DNA of 64,000 nucleotides from Limnospira fusiformis SAG 85.79 (GCF_012516315.1 NZ_CP051185.1:1539403-1603402), one strand, 5' to 3'. Numbered from the stretch's first letter, positions 36,623 to 47,528 are shown. The notes: generated by a model from the letters alone, not told the origin. A program made the numbers and translations.

Positions 36623-37585
36623 TATAGCACAAGACAGAATACTTAGGACGTATAATGGAGAGGACGAGATGACTAAGAAGACCAAAAATGCCAGCCCCCT
36701 ATAGTTACGACCTCAGACAAAAAGTTATTGATGCCATTGAACTAGACGGTATGCCCAAAACAGAAGCCAGTCAAGTTTTCCATGTCAGCCGGAACACCAT
36801 TAATCTCTGGCTGCAAAGAAAAGCACAGACCGGAGACTTCCTCCCTAAACCTCATCACCGACCTGGTAATAACCACAAAATTACCGACTGGCAAAAATTC
36901 AAGGCTTTTGCCCAAGAGCATGGCGACAAAACAGCAGCTCAAATGGCTGAACTTTGGGATGACGACATCTCTCCTCGCACCATATCCAGAGCCTTGAAGA
37001 AAATTGGCTTCACCAGAAAAAAAAACTTACGGCTACCAAGAACGTGATGAGCAACAGCGAGAGGAGTTTATGGCTCAGATTGAACAGATGGAGCCACAAG
37101 AAGTGGTCTACCTCGATGAAGCCGGCATGAATAGTCAGGACTCGGATTACCCTTATGGTTACTGCGAGGAAGGAAAACGCTTCCATGCACTCAAATCAGG
37201 GAAGAGGCAGGGCAGGGTAAGTATGATAGCCGCATGGTGTCATCAACAACTCTTAGCTCCCTTTAGCTTTGAGGGTTGTTGTAATCGGACAGTGTTTGAG
37301 TTGTGGTTGGAGTTCATCTTAATTCCAACATTGAAGCCAGGTCAGACTCTAGTATTGGACAATGCAACGTTTCATAAAGGGGGGCGGATTGCTGAACTGG
37401 TGGAGGCAGCTCAATGCCGTTTACTCTATCTTCCGCCTTATTCGCCAGACCTCAACAAGATAGAGAAATGTTGGTCGTGGCTGAAAGCCCGTATTCGCCA
37501 CTGCACGTGAGCAGTTTGATTCTCTCCATGATGCCATGGATTCCGTTCTCAAAGCTGCGTCCTAACCACCTTGACTAATGCTATA
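36623..37585 (+). mobile_element. IS630-family type A, copy A7
   Basis: Complete plus-strand element cutting intron beta-prime on its left. It shares the small 3' insertion (gcacgtgagcag, about 37503) with A2, so the two descend from one damaged copy. The right flank is unrelated to the intron, so a deletion or rearrangement followed insertion. Confidence 0.9.
36688..37510 (+). pseudogene. IS630 transposase A7, split and truncated
   Basis: Frames 36688-37047 and 37004-37510, broken at a nine-A run at about 37017-37025 and ending early with ARIRHCT, exactly the lesion pattern of A2. Confidence 0.85.
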
Positions 37586-37691
37586 TACCCAGTTTGGCAA
37601 GTGGTTAATCCCCCGACTATCTCCTAATCAATGGGAGGAAACTTTCCGCAAGCATGAGCCATCTACCCCAGCAATTCAGTCAAAATCTTAG
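37586..37691 (+). pseudogene. C-terminal fragment of an unidentified protein
   Basis: A plus-strand frame entering from A7 reads QFGKWLIPRLSPNQWEETF then RKHEPSTPAIQSKS and stops at TAG 37689-37691. Composition is protein-like. It is probably the tail of a gene whose front was lost on A7 insertion. Convergent with lipB. Family not recognised. Confidence 0.4.
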
Positions 37692-37919
37692 TTTTGATGG
37701 GTGAATAGACCCTTGTGGGGCTCCTTTGGCTCAAGTTATGGCGATCGTTCCGGGCGTCTTTTCCTCTCGAGTAAGTTTGAGGGTGACTCCAAAAACTTCA
37801 GCAAAACAGGCCGCGAGGACATCCCGGACTTGCTCGATGGAAATATCCGGGACTAATTCAGCCAGACTCCCTACGGGGAAATCAGAAATACCACAGGGAA
37901 CGATCGCTTTAAATCCAGT

Positions 37920-38880
37920 TATAGCATTAGTCAAGGTGGTTAGGACGCAGCTTTGAGAACGGAATCCATGGCATCATGGAGAGAATCAAACTGCTCAATG
38001 CAGTGGCGAATACGGGCTTTCAGCCACGACCAACATTTCTCTATCTTGTTGAGGTCTGGCGAATAAGGTGGTAGATAGAGTAAACGGCATTGAGCTGCCT
38101 CCACCAGTTCAGCAATCCGCCCCCCTTTATGAAACGTTGCATTGTCCAATACTAGAGTCTGACCTGGCTTCAATGTTGGAATTAAGATGAACTCCAACCA
38201 CAACTCAAACACTGTCCGATTACAACAACCCTCAAAGCTAAAGGGAGCTAAGAGTTATTGATGACACCATGCGGCTATCATACTTACCCTGCCCTGCCTC
38301 TTCCCTGATTTGAGTGCATGGAAGCGTTTTCCTTCCTCGCAGTAACCATAAGGGTAATCCGAGTCCTGACTATTCATGCCGGCTTCATCGAGGTAGACCA
38401 CTTCTTCCGGCTCCATCTGTTCAATCTGAGCCATAAACTCCTCTCGCTGTTGCTTCCAACGTTCTTGGTAGCCGTAAGTTTTTTTTCTGGTGAAGCCAAT
38501 TTTCTTCAAGGCTCTGGATATGGTGCGAGGAGAGATGTCGTCATCCCAAAGTTCAGCCATTTGAGCGGAGGTTTTGTGGCCATGCTCTTGGGCAAAAGCC
38601 TTGAATTTCTGCCAGTCGGTAATTTTGTGGTTATTGCCAGGTCGGTGATGAGGTTTAGGGAGGAAGTCTCCGGTCTGTGCTTTTCTTTGCAGCCAGAGAT
38701 TAATGGTGTTCCGGCTGACATGGAAAACTTGACTGGCTTCTGTTTTGGGCATACCGTCTAGTTCAATGGCATCAATAACTTTTTGTCTGAGGTCGTAACT
38801 ATAGGGGGCTGGCATTTTTGGTCTTCTTAGTCATCTCGTCCTCTCCATTATACGTCCTAAGTGTTCTGTCTTGTGCTATA
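37920..38880 (-). mobile_element. IS630-family type A, copy A8 (inside lipB)
   Basis: Complete element with a TA duplication, in the same orientation as lipB. Closely related to A1 and A9, so probably a recent insertion. Confidence 0.93.
37940..38815 (-). pseudogene. IS630 transposase A8, nonsense codon
   Basis: Frame 38815-38255 (eight-A run, continuous) reads to AAWCHQ, then TAA where other copies have CAA (QQLLAPF). The C-terminal part resumes in the same frame (38212-37940). A single point change separates it from an intact transposase. Confidence 0.87.
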
Positions 38881-39424
38881 AGTCAGGACAAACATTCAAG
38901 GCGAACCCGTGCATAGTAATCCAGCGACTCACCTTAATGCCAATGGCTGCTACTTTAGTTTCCCCCACCCAAACCCCTGTCAAACCCTCAACGCGCTGGG
39001 CCTCAATTCCCCAAACCCTAATTGTCCGAATCAATACTTCTTCTAGTTGCCGCAAATACCAATGTAAGTCCATTTGATATCGTCGCAGGTTCAAAATCGG
39101 ATATCCCACCAACTGACCGGGACAGTGATAGGTCACTTCCCCACCCCGTTCTACTCTGTACAGTTCATATTCAGACTCATGGGGGTCAAACTTGAGAAAT
39201 TCAGAACTAGCCCCCTGTCCCAGGGTATAAACGGGCGGGTGTTCTAATAAAATCAAAATATCCTCTAAATTTGGACAATTAATGCGATCGGCCACTAAGT
39301 CTTGCTGCCATCTCCAAGCCTGTTGATAAGAAATTAGTCCCAAATTATAAAATTGGCAATAAACCTCATTAGTATCGACAATAGCAACAGGAGTGTCGTC
39401 GGGCATGGTAAAATATTCTTATAT

Positions 39425-39625
39425 GAGCGAAACGTTCAGGAGAAGAAATAAGGCTGCAATGCCTGAAATCAACTCCTGGTGGGGTTCCAGCCCCGAGTCT
39501 GGATAAATGAAGGTGACATGAACACCCCATAACTGTTTGTATGTCCCGACGCTTGGACTCACCTCCAGGCAAGGAAGGGAATCTCAAGGTCAATATACGG
39601 ACTGCTGCTGTTAAACGTAGAAGTA
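39425..39625 (+). mobile_element. Group II intron 5' fragment (epsilon)
   Basis: Begins GAGCGAAACGTTCAGG (first bases GA for the usual GT). About 200 bp of domain I follow. It starts 19 bp upstream of the lipB start, in antisense orientation, and is cut by the 3' end of another intron. Confidence 0.7.
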
Positions 39626-39773
39626 GTTATGGTCGAAAGGGAAGTCGCCTTCCCCAACTCCAATTCCAAACCGTGCTTGATACTTTCACATCACACGGCT
39701 CCTAATGTAGATACCCTATTGTCAGTAGGAACAGGGCTACAACCCCCTGCTTTATGACCTCAACTTTCGGAGC
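39626..39773 (-). mobile_element. Group II intron 3' fragment (alpha type)
   Basis: 3' end ...CGACCATAAC at 39626 with domain V at 39668-39701, then sequence as in alpha until IS630 A9 cuts it at gagc. Confidence 0.72.
39668..39701 (-). ncRNA. Group II intron domain V
   Basis: 34-nt hairpin GAGCCGTGTGATGTGAAAGT... closing with AAGCACGGTTT. Confidence 0.78.
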
Positions 39774-40734
39774 TATAGCATTAGTCAAGGTGGTTAGGAC
39801 GCAGCTTTGAGAACGGAATCCATGGCATCATGGAGAGAATCAAACTGCTCAATGCAGTGGCGAATACGGGCTTTCAGCCACGACCAACATTTCTCTATCT
39901 TGTTGAGGTCTGGCGAATAAGGTGGTAGATAGAGTAAACGGCATTGAGCTGCCTCCACCAGTTCAGCAATCCGCCCCCCTTTATGAAACGTTGCATTGTC
40001 CAATACTAGAGTCTGACCTGGCTTCAATGTTGGAATTAAGATGAACTCCAACCACAACTCAAACACTGTCCGATTACAACAACCCTCAAAGCTAAAGGGA
40101 GCTAAGAGTTGTTGATGACACCATGCGGCTATCATACTTACCCTGCCCTGCCTCTTCCCTGATTTGAGTGCATGGAAGCGTTTTCCTTCCTCGCAGTAAC
40201 CATAAGGGTAATCCGAGTCCTGACTATTCATGCCGGCTTCATCGAGGTAGACCACTTCTTCCGGCTCCATCTGTTCAATCTGAGCCATAAACTCCTCTCG
40301 CTGTTGCTTCCAACGTTCTTGGTAGCCGTAAGTTTTTTTTCTGGTGAAGCCAATTTTCTTCAAGGCTCTGGATATGGTGCGAGGAGAGATGTCGTCATCC
40401 CAAAGTTCAGCCATTTGAGCGGAGGTTTTGTGGCCATGCTCTTGGGCAAAAGCCTTGAATTTCTGCCAGTCGGTAATTTTGTGGTTATTGCCAGGTCGGT
40501 GATGAGGTTTAGGGAGGAAGTCTCCGGTCTGTGCTTTTCTTTGCAGCCAGAGATTAATGGTGTTCCTGCTGACATGGAAAACTTGACTGGCTTCTGTTTT
40601 GGGCATACCGTCTAGTTCAATGGCATCAATAACTTTTTGTCTGAGGTCGTAACTATAGGGGGCTGGCATTTTTGGTCTTCTTAGTCATCTCGTCCTCTCC
40701 ATTATACGTCCTAAGTTTTCTGTCTTGTGCTATA
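39774..40734 (-). mobile_element. IS630-family type A, copy A9
   Basis: Complete element. Its left flank is an intron fragment and its right flank the czcA-type gene, so it sits at a junction where intervening DNA was lost. Confidence 0.92.
39794..40669 (-). CDS. IS630 transposase A9, full length
   Basis: 291 residues in one frame (eight-A run). The HTH region and all three DDE motifs are intact (VVYLDEAGMNSQ, LVLDNATFHKGG, DLNKIEKCWSWLK), ending VLKAAS. This is the consensus copy of the first subfamily and the best candidate for the active transposase. Confidence 0.92.
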   Translation of the reverse strand: MPAPYSYDLRQKVIDAIELDGMPKTEASQVFHVSRNTINLWLQRKAQTGDFLPKPHHRPGNNHKITDWQKFKAFAQEHGHKTSAQMAELWDDDISPRTISRALKKIGFTRKKTYGYQERWKQQREEFMAQIEQMEPEEVVYLDEAGMNSQDSDYPYGYCEEGKRFHALKSGKRQGRVSMIAAWCHQQLLAPFSFEGCCNRTVFELWLEFILIPTLKPGQTLVLDNATFHKGGRIAELVEAAQCRLLYLPPYSPDLNKIEKCWSWLKARIRHCIEQFDSLHDAMDSVLKAAS

Positions 40735-40894
40735 TAAGGCTGGAATGACTAACACTCTTTAAAGCCGTAGAGGTGAATAATCCTCCTAATACCACGATGG
40801 CGAGGGGTTGTAGAACTTCATTTCCGGCCCCCTGTGCGATCGCCAAGGGTAGCATTCCCAGAGCAGAAGTTAAAGCTGTCATCAGGATAGGATT

Positions 40895-41929
40895 TACAGC
40901 CTTTACACAAAACACAAAGTACAGTATAATGTATGGCTATTGTATAAGTTATCACAACCAACTACCATGAGCCGTTACTCTTTAGATTTTCGGAAAAAGA
41001 TAGTAGAAGCCTATGAAAAAGGAGACACTTCTATCCGAAAAGTAGCGAAACGCTTTTTGGTGAGTCCAGACACGGTAAGGCGACTGGTCAAACAGTATCG
41101 ATTAACGGGAGACTTATCTCCTCGTAAGTGTGGCACTAAAAAGAAAAGCATTTGATCTAAGCATGAGGAAGCCGTGATAGATATTGTAGAAGCCCACCCC
41201 GACCTGACCTTATGGCAATATAGTGAGAAGCTCAGAGACAAGCTGGGCATAAATGTCAGTACGACCATGATAGATAGATTTTTAAAGCAGCACGATATAA
41301 GTCTCAAAAAAAACATACAGGAGCGAAAAAGTAGTAACAGAAGAAGTACAGAAAGCGCGAGTAGATTATTGGTAAAGAATTAAGGATGTGGCTCCTGAAA
41401 AGCTTGTGTTTATTGATGAAAGTGGGTTATGGGTAGGGATGAGCAGACCGTTAGCCAGAGCGACGAAAGGGAAAAAAGTCTATGAACTGCGGAAATCCTA
41501 TCGAGGTCAAAAAATGACAATAATTGGTGCAATTAAGCTCTCCGGAGTGGTGGCGACTCAAACATTATAAGGGTCAATGAAAAAAGAGGATTTTCTCCAA
41601 TTCATCAAGTTAGATTTATTGCCAAAATTAAAAAAAGGAGATGTAGTGGTAATGGATAACTGAAATTCTCATCATCGAGAAGAAGTCAAAGAAATGATAG
41701 AGTCAGTAGGAGCCAGGGTAGAATATCTGCCGGTGTATTCCCCTGAGTTTAACCCGATAGAGATGATGTGGTCACAGCTCAAAAGTTTAGTGTGCAAGTT
41801 CAGGACGGAGACCATGGAATTATTAGTGAGATTGGTAGAAGTGGCGGTAAGCCTTGTGGATTTACAGTGTTTGAATAACTGGTTTACCAAGTGTTGTTAC
41901 TGTGCTTAATGATTGAGATAAAGGCTGTA
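40895..41929 (+). mobile_element. IS630-family element, type B, copy B1 (inside the RND gene)
   Basis: About 1.03 kb with ends TACAGCCTTTA and TAAAGGCTGTA, in a TA target. Removing it restores GAG CGG TTA AAT CCT in the RND gene. Confidence 0.9.
40967..41909 (+). pseudogene. IS630 transposase B1, several stops and a frameshift
   Basis: Starts MSRYSLDFRKKIVEAYEKGD with an HTH (SIRKVAKRFLVSPDTVRRLVK). In-frame TGA at about 41153-41155 after KKKSI, a frameshift at an A-run near 41310, TAA before RIKDVAPEK, TAA after VVATQTL and TGA after VVVMDN. DDE pieces remain: LVFIDESGLWVGM, VVVMDN and YSPEFNPIEMMWSQLK. It is dead, yet every lesion is shared with B2. Confidence 0.88.
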
Positions 41930-41994
41930 ACCGCTCTAGGGACCCTTGAGTAATAACCTCTTTTAACAGCATCCCTTGAGCAAACTTATGGTTG

Positions 41995-42955
41995 TATAGC
42001 ACCAGACAGGAAAGTTAGGACGTATAATGGAGAGGACGAGATGACTAAGAAGACCAAAAATGCCAGCCCCCTATAGTTACGACCTCAGACAAAAAGTTAT
42101 TGATACAATTGAACTAGACGGTATGCCCAAAACAGAAGCCAGTCAAGTTTTCCATGTCAGCCGGAACACCATTAATCTCTGGCTGCAAAGAAAAGCACAG
42201 ACCGGAGACTTCCTCCCTAAACCTAATCACCCACCTGGCAATAACCACAAAATTACCGACTGGCAGAAATTCCAGGCTTTTGCCCAAGAGCATGGCGATC
42301 AAACCTCCGCTCCAATGGCTGAACTTTGGGATGACGACATCTCTCCTCGCACCATATCCAGAGCCTTGAAGAAAATTGGCTTCACCAGAAAAAAAACTTA
42401 CGGCTACCAAGAACGTTGGAAGCAACAGCGAGAGGAGTTTATTGCTCAGATTGAACAGATGGAGCCGGAAGGGTTGGTTTACCTCGATGAAGCTGGCATG
42501 AATAGTCAAGACTCGGATTATCCTTATGGTTACTGCGAGGAAGGAAAACGCTTCCATGCCCTCAAATCAGGGAAGAGGCAGGGCAGGGTGAGCTATATGG
42601 CCCCATGGTGTCATCAACAACTCTTAGCCCCCTTTAGCTTTGAGGGTTGTTGTAATCGGACAGTGTTTGAGTTGTGGTTGGAGTTCATCTTAATTCCAAC
42701 ACTGAAGCCAGGTCAGACTCTAGTGCTAGACAATGCAACGTTTCATAAAGGGGGGCGGATTGCTGAACTGGTGGAGGCAGCTCAATGCCGTTTACTCTAT
42801 CTTCCGCCTTATTCGCCAGACCTCAACAAGATAGAGAAATGTTGGTCGTGGCTGAAAGCCCGTATTCGCCACGGTATTGAGCAGTTTGATTCTCTCCATG
42901 ATGCCATGGATTCCGTTCTCCAATCTACGTCCTAACCACCTTGACTAATGCTATA
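41995..42955 (+). mobile_element. IS630-family type A, copy A10 (inside the RND gene)
   Basis: Complete element. Excising it and one TA restores VDNYNHKFAQG in the RND transporter. Confidence 0.92.
42060..42935 (+). CDS. IS630 transposase A10, full length
   Basis: 291 residues, one frame. HTH and DDE motifs intact. It carries variant wording in the middle (KPNHPPGNNHK, HGDQTSAPMAEL, EPEGLVYLDEAGMNSQ) and ends VLQSTS. Intermediate between the two subfamilies. Probably functional. Confidence 0.9.
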   Translation: MPAPYSYDLRQKVIDTIELDGMPKTEASQVFHVSRNTINLWLQRKAQTGDFLPKPNHPPGNNHKITDWQKFQAFAQEHGDQTSAPMAELWDDDISPRTISRALKKIGFTRKKTYGYQERWKQQREEFIAQIEQMEPEGLVYLDEAGMNSQDSDYPYGYCEEGKRFHALKSGKRQGRVSYMAPWCHQQLLAPFSFEGCCNRTVFELWLEFILIPTLKPGQTLVLDNATFHKGGRIAELVEAAQCRLLYLPPYSPDLNKIEKCWSWLKARIRHGIEQFDSLHDAMDSVLQSTS

Positions 42956-45625
42956 GTTATCCACCAACAGCAAACCATTGCGGACAGCCACCTCAAACAG
43001 GGTAATAAACCCGATCAGAGAAGCAATGGAGATTACCCCCCGTTAAGAGAATCGAGACAATACCACCCACCAAGGCCAGGGGAAGATTGAGCATAATCGC
43101 CACAGTCGCCGGGAGAGACTTAACCGAGAAGAACATCAAAATGGCAATCATAATCGCGGCCAGGATGCTATACCAGACCAGATTATTAGTGGCCTTTTGC
43201 TCCGCTTCAAACTGTCCACCATATTGGATAAAGTAGCCACCGGGTACTTGAACATTTTGGTCAATGGCGGCTTGAATATCCCCCACAACGCTGCCTAAGT
43301 CTCGTTGGGAAACATTGGCAGACACCACAATTAAACGAGATACATTTTCCCGATTGACCACATTAGCGCCCATACCATACTCCACCCTAGCCACAGCACT
43401 GAGGGGAATAATTTGTCCGGTGGGGGTAGAGAGGGGAATCGCCCCAATGGCATCTAAATTATTGCGTGAGGCGATCGGCAAACCGACGATAATATTAATC
43501 AGTTGTTGATTTTCCGGGACTTGGGACACCACTTGACCATTAAGCGCCGTTTCCACCACCTCAGAAATCGCCGCCATGGTTAAACCATAATCCGCCGCCG
43601 CCTCCCGGTCATAATGGATTTGAACTTGGCGGATGGGTAATTGGGGTTCTAATTGTAAATCTACCACTCCCACAATGGGTTTTATGGCATCTCGCACCTG
43701 TTCCCCCACTTGGCGCAACTGGACTAAATCAGGGCCAAAAATTTTCACAGCGATCGCACTTCTGACCCCCGATAAAACTTCATCCATGCGGTGAGAAATA
43801 AAACCGCCAATATTGGGAGCAACCCCCGGCAATTGCAGAAACTTCTCCCGCAGTTGCTGAACAGCAGCCTCTCGGTCTTCCAGGGCAACATCACTCAACT
43901 CTACATCCACATGAGCCATGTTCACCCCCGCCCCATCAGCATCCCCCGGAGCGCGTCCAGCGCGGACTTGTACCCATTCATAAAGGGGATTATCTTGTAG
44001 GGATTGAGCCAGAGCCATTCCCGCCCGATTGGTCATCTCCAAAGAGACACCCGGAAATAAAACCATAGAGTTCACCATAGATTTGTCCTGAAATTCCGGG
44101 AGGAAAACCCGTCCCAAGGAAGGCACAACGGCTAGAGTAGCCACTAAGGAGGCTAAGGCTAATCCTAAAATCAGTTGGGGAGTCCTCAGAGACAAATTGA
44201 GCAGAGGGCGATACCAACTTTCGGCCAAGCGTGAAATAAAAGTGCCTTCCTGGGGGAGTCTATGATGAGCCAATAAAATGGCACAGAGGGCGGGAGAAAG
44301 GGTCATGGCGACCAAAGTAGAGGCCGCAATGGAGAGCAAATAAGCCCAACCCATGGGGGCGAAAATTCGCCCTTCTACCCCCGTTAAACTAAAAATGGGG
44401 GCAAAGACGACTATGATAATAACCGTGGAAAAAATGACGGCTAAACGGACCTGAACCGAAGTGTCATAAACCACTTGAAAGGGGGGTTTTGGGTTTTCTT
44501 GGGTTGGATTCCGCCGTAAACCACGATAGCAGTTTTCCATATCCACAATGGCATCATCGACCACGGAGCCGATCGCCACCACTAAACCCCCCAGGGTCAT
44601 AGTATTGATGCCTAACCCCACGGCTTTCAAGAACATTAAGCCAATCAGCAACGAGAGGGGAATGGCACTCAAGGTAATGATAGCCGTGCGCCAGTTCATT
44701 AAAAAGAGCAACATAATCACCGAAACGATGATGATCCCTTGAATGAGGGAGCCGCTAACGTTGCGAATGGCAGAATCAATAAAGTTTGATTGGCGGAAAG
44801 TGCGTTGAACTTCCACATCAGGGGGAAAGGTAGACTGTAGGGAGTTCATCACCGCTTCCACGGCTTGGGTGACGGTGGGGGTGTCTATATCGGGTTGTTT
44901 ATTAATCATCAACACAACGGCCGGCTGTCCGTTAAAGCTGGCATCTCCCCGTTTAAGTGCCGCTCCCGTTTTGACTTCAGCCACATCTTGCAGCAAAATC
45001 GGTTCACCGTATTGAACTTTCACCACCGACTGCTGCAAGTCTTCTAGGGTGTTAACCTGTCCGATGCCTCGGATGAGTAACTCTTGACCTCCACCTACGA
45101 GAAAACCTCCGGGAGCGTTGGAATTGGCTCCCCTGGCTGCTGCCGCGACTTCATTGAGGGAGACTTGGCGCGATCGCAACAGTTGCGGATCGACCAAAAT
45201 CTGTTCTTCCCGTTCATCCCCCCCATAAATAGTCACCTGAGACACACCAGGAACCGAGAGAATCTGATTTCTGAGGGTAACATCCACCAAACGGCGTAAA
45301 TCCATCAGAGACGTTTCTCCCTGACCATTCACCGTAAAGGCATATTGCAGAATCGTTCCCAAAGGAGAGACTAAGGGGGAAATTTCCGGCGGATGAATCC
45401 CTTGGGGAAGTTGACTCATCACCTGTTGCAGTCGTTCCGTTACAGCCTGCCGCGCTTGGTAAATATCAGCCTCCTGGTCAAAGACAACATGAACCATAGA
45501 GAGTCCCACCTTGGAGGAAGAACGCACCAGGGTAACACTGGGTAAGCCATTAACCGCACTTTCAATAGGAACCGTAATCTGAGCCTCTACTTCCTCGGGA
45601 GCCAAACCAACCGCCTCAGTTTGGA

Positions 45626-46660
45626 TACAGCCTTTACACAAAACACAAAGTACAGTATAATGTATGGCTATTGTATAAGTTATCACAACCAACTACCATG
45701 AGCCGTTACTCTTTAGATTTTCGGAAAAAGATAGTAGAAGCCTATGAAAAAGGAGACACTTCTATCCGAAAAGTAGCGAAACGCTTTTTGGTGAGTCCAG
45801 ACACGGTAAGGCGACTGGTCAAACAGTATCGATTAACGGGAGACTTATCTCCTCGTAAGTGTGGCACTAAAAAGAAAAGCATTTGATCTAAGCATGAGGA
45901 AGCCGTGATAGATATTGTAGAAGCCCACCCCGACCTGACCTTATGGCAATATAGTGATAAGCTCAGAGACAAGCTGGGCATAAATGTCAGTACGACCATG
46001 ATAGATAGATTTTTAAAGCAGCACGATATAAGTCTCAAAAAAAACATACAGGAGCGAAAAAGTAGTAACAGAAGAAGTACAGAAAGCGCGAGTAGATTAT
46101 TGGTAAAGAATTAGAGATGTGGCTCCTGAAAAGCTTGTGTTTATTGATGAAAGTGGGTTATGGGTAGGGATGAGCAGACCGTTAGCCAGAGCGACGAAAG
46201 GGAAAAAAGTCTATGAACTGCGGAAATCCTATCGAGGTAAAAAAATGACAATAATTGGTGCAATTAAGCTCTCCGGAGTGGTGGCGACTCAAACATTATA
46301 AGGGTCAATGAAAAAAGAGGATTTTCTCCAATTCATCAAGTTAGATTTATTGCCAAAATTAAAAAAAGGAGATGTAGTGGTAATGGATAACTGAAATTCT
46401 CATCATCGAGAAGAAGTCAAAGAAATGATAGAGTCAGTAGGAGCCAGGGTAGAATATCTGCCGGTGTATTCCCCTGAGTTTAACCCGATAGAGATGATGT
46501 GGTCACAGCTCAAAAGTTTAGTGTGCAAGTTCAGGACGGAGACCATGGAATTATTAGTGAGATTGGTAGAAGTGGCGGTAAGCCTTGTGGATTTACAGTG
46601 TTTGAATAACTGGTTTACCAAGTGTTGTTACTGTGCTTAATGATTGAGATAAAGGCTGTA
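45626..46660 (+). mobile_element. IS630-family type B, copy B2
   Basis: Nearly identical to B1, ends TACAGCCTTTA/TAAAGGCTGTA. It cuts the RND gene just upstream of the codons IQTEAVG. Its right side abuts a truncated IS630 A11, and the RND N-terminus is gone. Confidence 0.9.
45698..46640 (+). pseudogene. IS630 transposase B2, same lesions as B1
   Basis: Starts MSRYSLDFRKKIVEAYEKGD. It carries the same TGA, frameshift, TAA, TAA and TGA as B1, with only scattered substitutions (for example SDKL for SEKL, RGKK for RGQK). Confidence 0.88.
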
Positions 46661-47373
46661 TGCAACACCAATGTTGGAATTAAGATGAACTCCAACCACA
46701 ACTCAAACACTGTCCGATTACAACAACCCTCAAAGGTAAAGGGGGCTAAGAGTTGTTGATGACACCATGCCGCCATATAGCTCACCCTGCCCGGCCTCTT
46801 CCCGGATTTGAGGGCATGGAAGCGTTGTCCTTCCTGGCAGTAACCATAAGGATAATCCGAGTCTTGACTATTGATGCCAGCTTCATCGAGGTAAACCAAC
46901 CCTTCCGGCTCCATATGTTGAATCTGAGCAATAAACGCCTCTCGCTGTTGCTGATCACGTTCTTGGTAGCCGTAAGTTTTTTTCTGGTGAAGCCAATTTT
47001 CTTCAAGGTTCTGGATATGGTGCGAGGAGAGATGTCGTCATCCCAAAGTTGAGCCATTTGAGCGGAGGTTTGGTGGCTATGCTCTTGGGCAAAAGCCTTG
47101 AATTTGTGCCAGTCGGTAATTTGGTGGTTATGACCAGGTGGGCGATTAGGTTTAGGGAGGAAGTCTCCGGTGTGTTCTTTTCTTTGGAGCCAGAGATTGA
47201 TAGTGTTCCGGCTGAGATGGAAAAATTGACTGGCTTTGGTTTTGGACATACCGTATAGTTCAATTGCATTGATAACTTTTTGTCTAAGGTCGTAACTGTA
47301 GGGGGCTGGCATGTTGGGTCTTCTGTAGATATCCTTGCCATTATACGTCCTAACTTTTCTGTCTTATGCTATA
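46661..47373 (-). mobile_element. IS630-family type A, copy A11 (3' part lost)
   Basis: The right end (reverse strand TATAGCATAAGACAGAAAAG) is present and the left third is missing at the B2 junction. Second subfamily (KEHTGDFLPKPNRPPGHNHQ). It has seven T at the slippage run. Confidence 0.88.
46680..47312 (-). pseudogene. IS630 transposase A11, frameshifted and truncated
   Basis: N-terminal frame from 47312 (MPAPYSYDLRQKVINAIELYG) passes out of frame at a seven-A run (RKKLTATKN). The catalytic frame restarts near 46914 with EPEGLVYLDEAGINSQDSDYP. The chain ends at LEFILIPT, losing the last two catalytic residues. Confidence 0.83.
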
Positions 47374-47414
47374 TCAGATAGATTAATCTACCCGTTACAA
47401 CCCTATAAGCCAAT

Positions 47415-47445
47415 ACCCCTAGATTAAACCCCTAGGGGTTATTTT
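47415..47445 (+). terminator. Hairpin with T-rich tail
   Basis: CCCCTAG pairs with CTAGGGG across a short A-rich loop, followed by TTATTTTAT. Possibly a terminator left from a lost gene; no upstream gene survives. Confidence 0.4.
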
Positions 47446-47528
47446 ATGGCTACAGATTGATGGATCCTACTACGGTTTTGAGTAACACCTAAGTAACGGT
47501 AGAATAGGGGTTATAGGCTATGTATCAG

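Larger units (their letters stand above)
37731..39406 (-). pseudogene. lipB: Octanoyltransferase LipB, interrupted by IS630 A8
   Basis: The N-terminal part (39406-38881) has [39 protein letters not shown] and [26 protein letters not shown], the lipoyl/octanoyltransferase signature with the substrate Lys. It reads CPDL into the insertion at 38880. The C-terminal part (37919-37731) resumes TGFKAIVPCGISDF with the catalytic Cys. Excising A8 and one TA restores CPDLTGFKAIVPCGI in frame. LipB moves octanoyl groups from ACP to lipoyl domains of pyruvate dehydrogenase and the glycine cleavage system. The split puts the catalytic Cys on a separate piece without a start. A group II intron fragment also begins 19 bp upstream of the start codon. 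Confidence 0.93.
40735..45625 (-). pseudogene. CzcA-type RND efflux transporter, multiply interrupted
   Basis: The main segment (45625-42956) reads TEAVGLAPEEVEAQITVPIE, an early periplasmic stretch of the heavy-metal efflux RND family, then LVVAIGSVVDDAIVDMENCYRGL in the proton-relay membrane region and HRMDEVLSGVRSAIAVKIFGPD. A G-run frameshift near 43031 breaks the frame; correcting it gives GVISIASLIGFITLFEVAVRNGLLLVDN. After IS630 A10 it continues YNHKFAQGMLLKEVITQGSLER (41994-41930), and after element B1 NPILMTALTSALGMLPLA (40894-40735). The first 50 or so residues are lost beyond element B2 and the C-terminus beyond A9. It would have been an inner-membrane cation pump. Confidence 0.92.
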
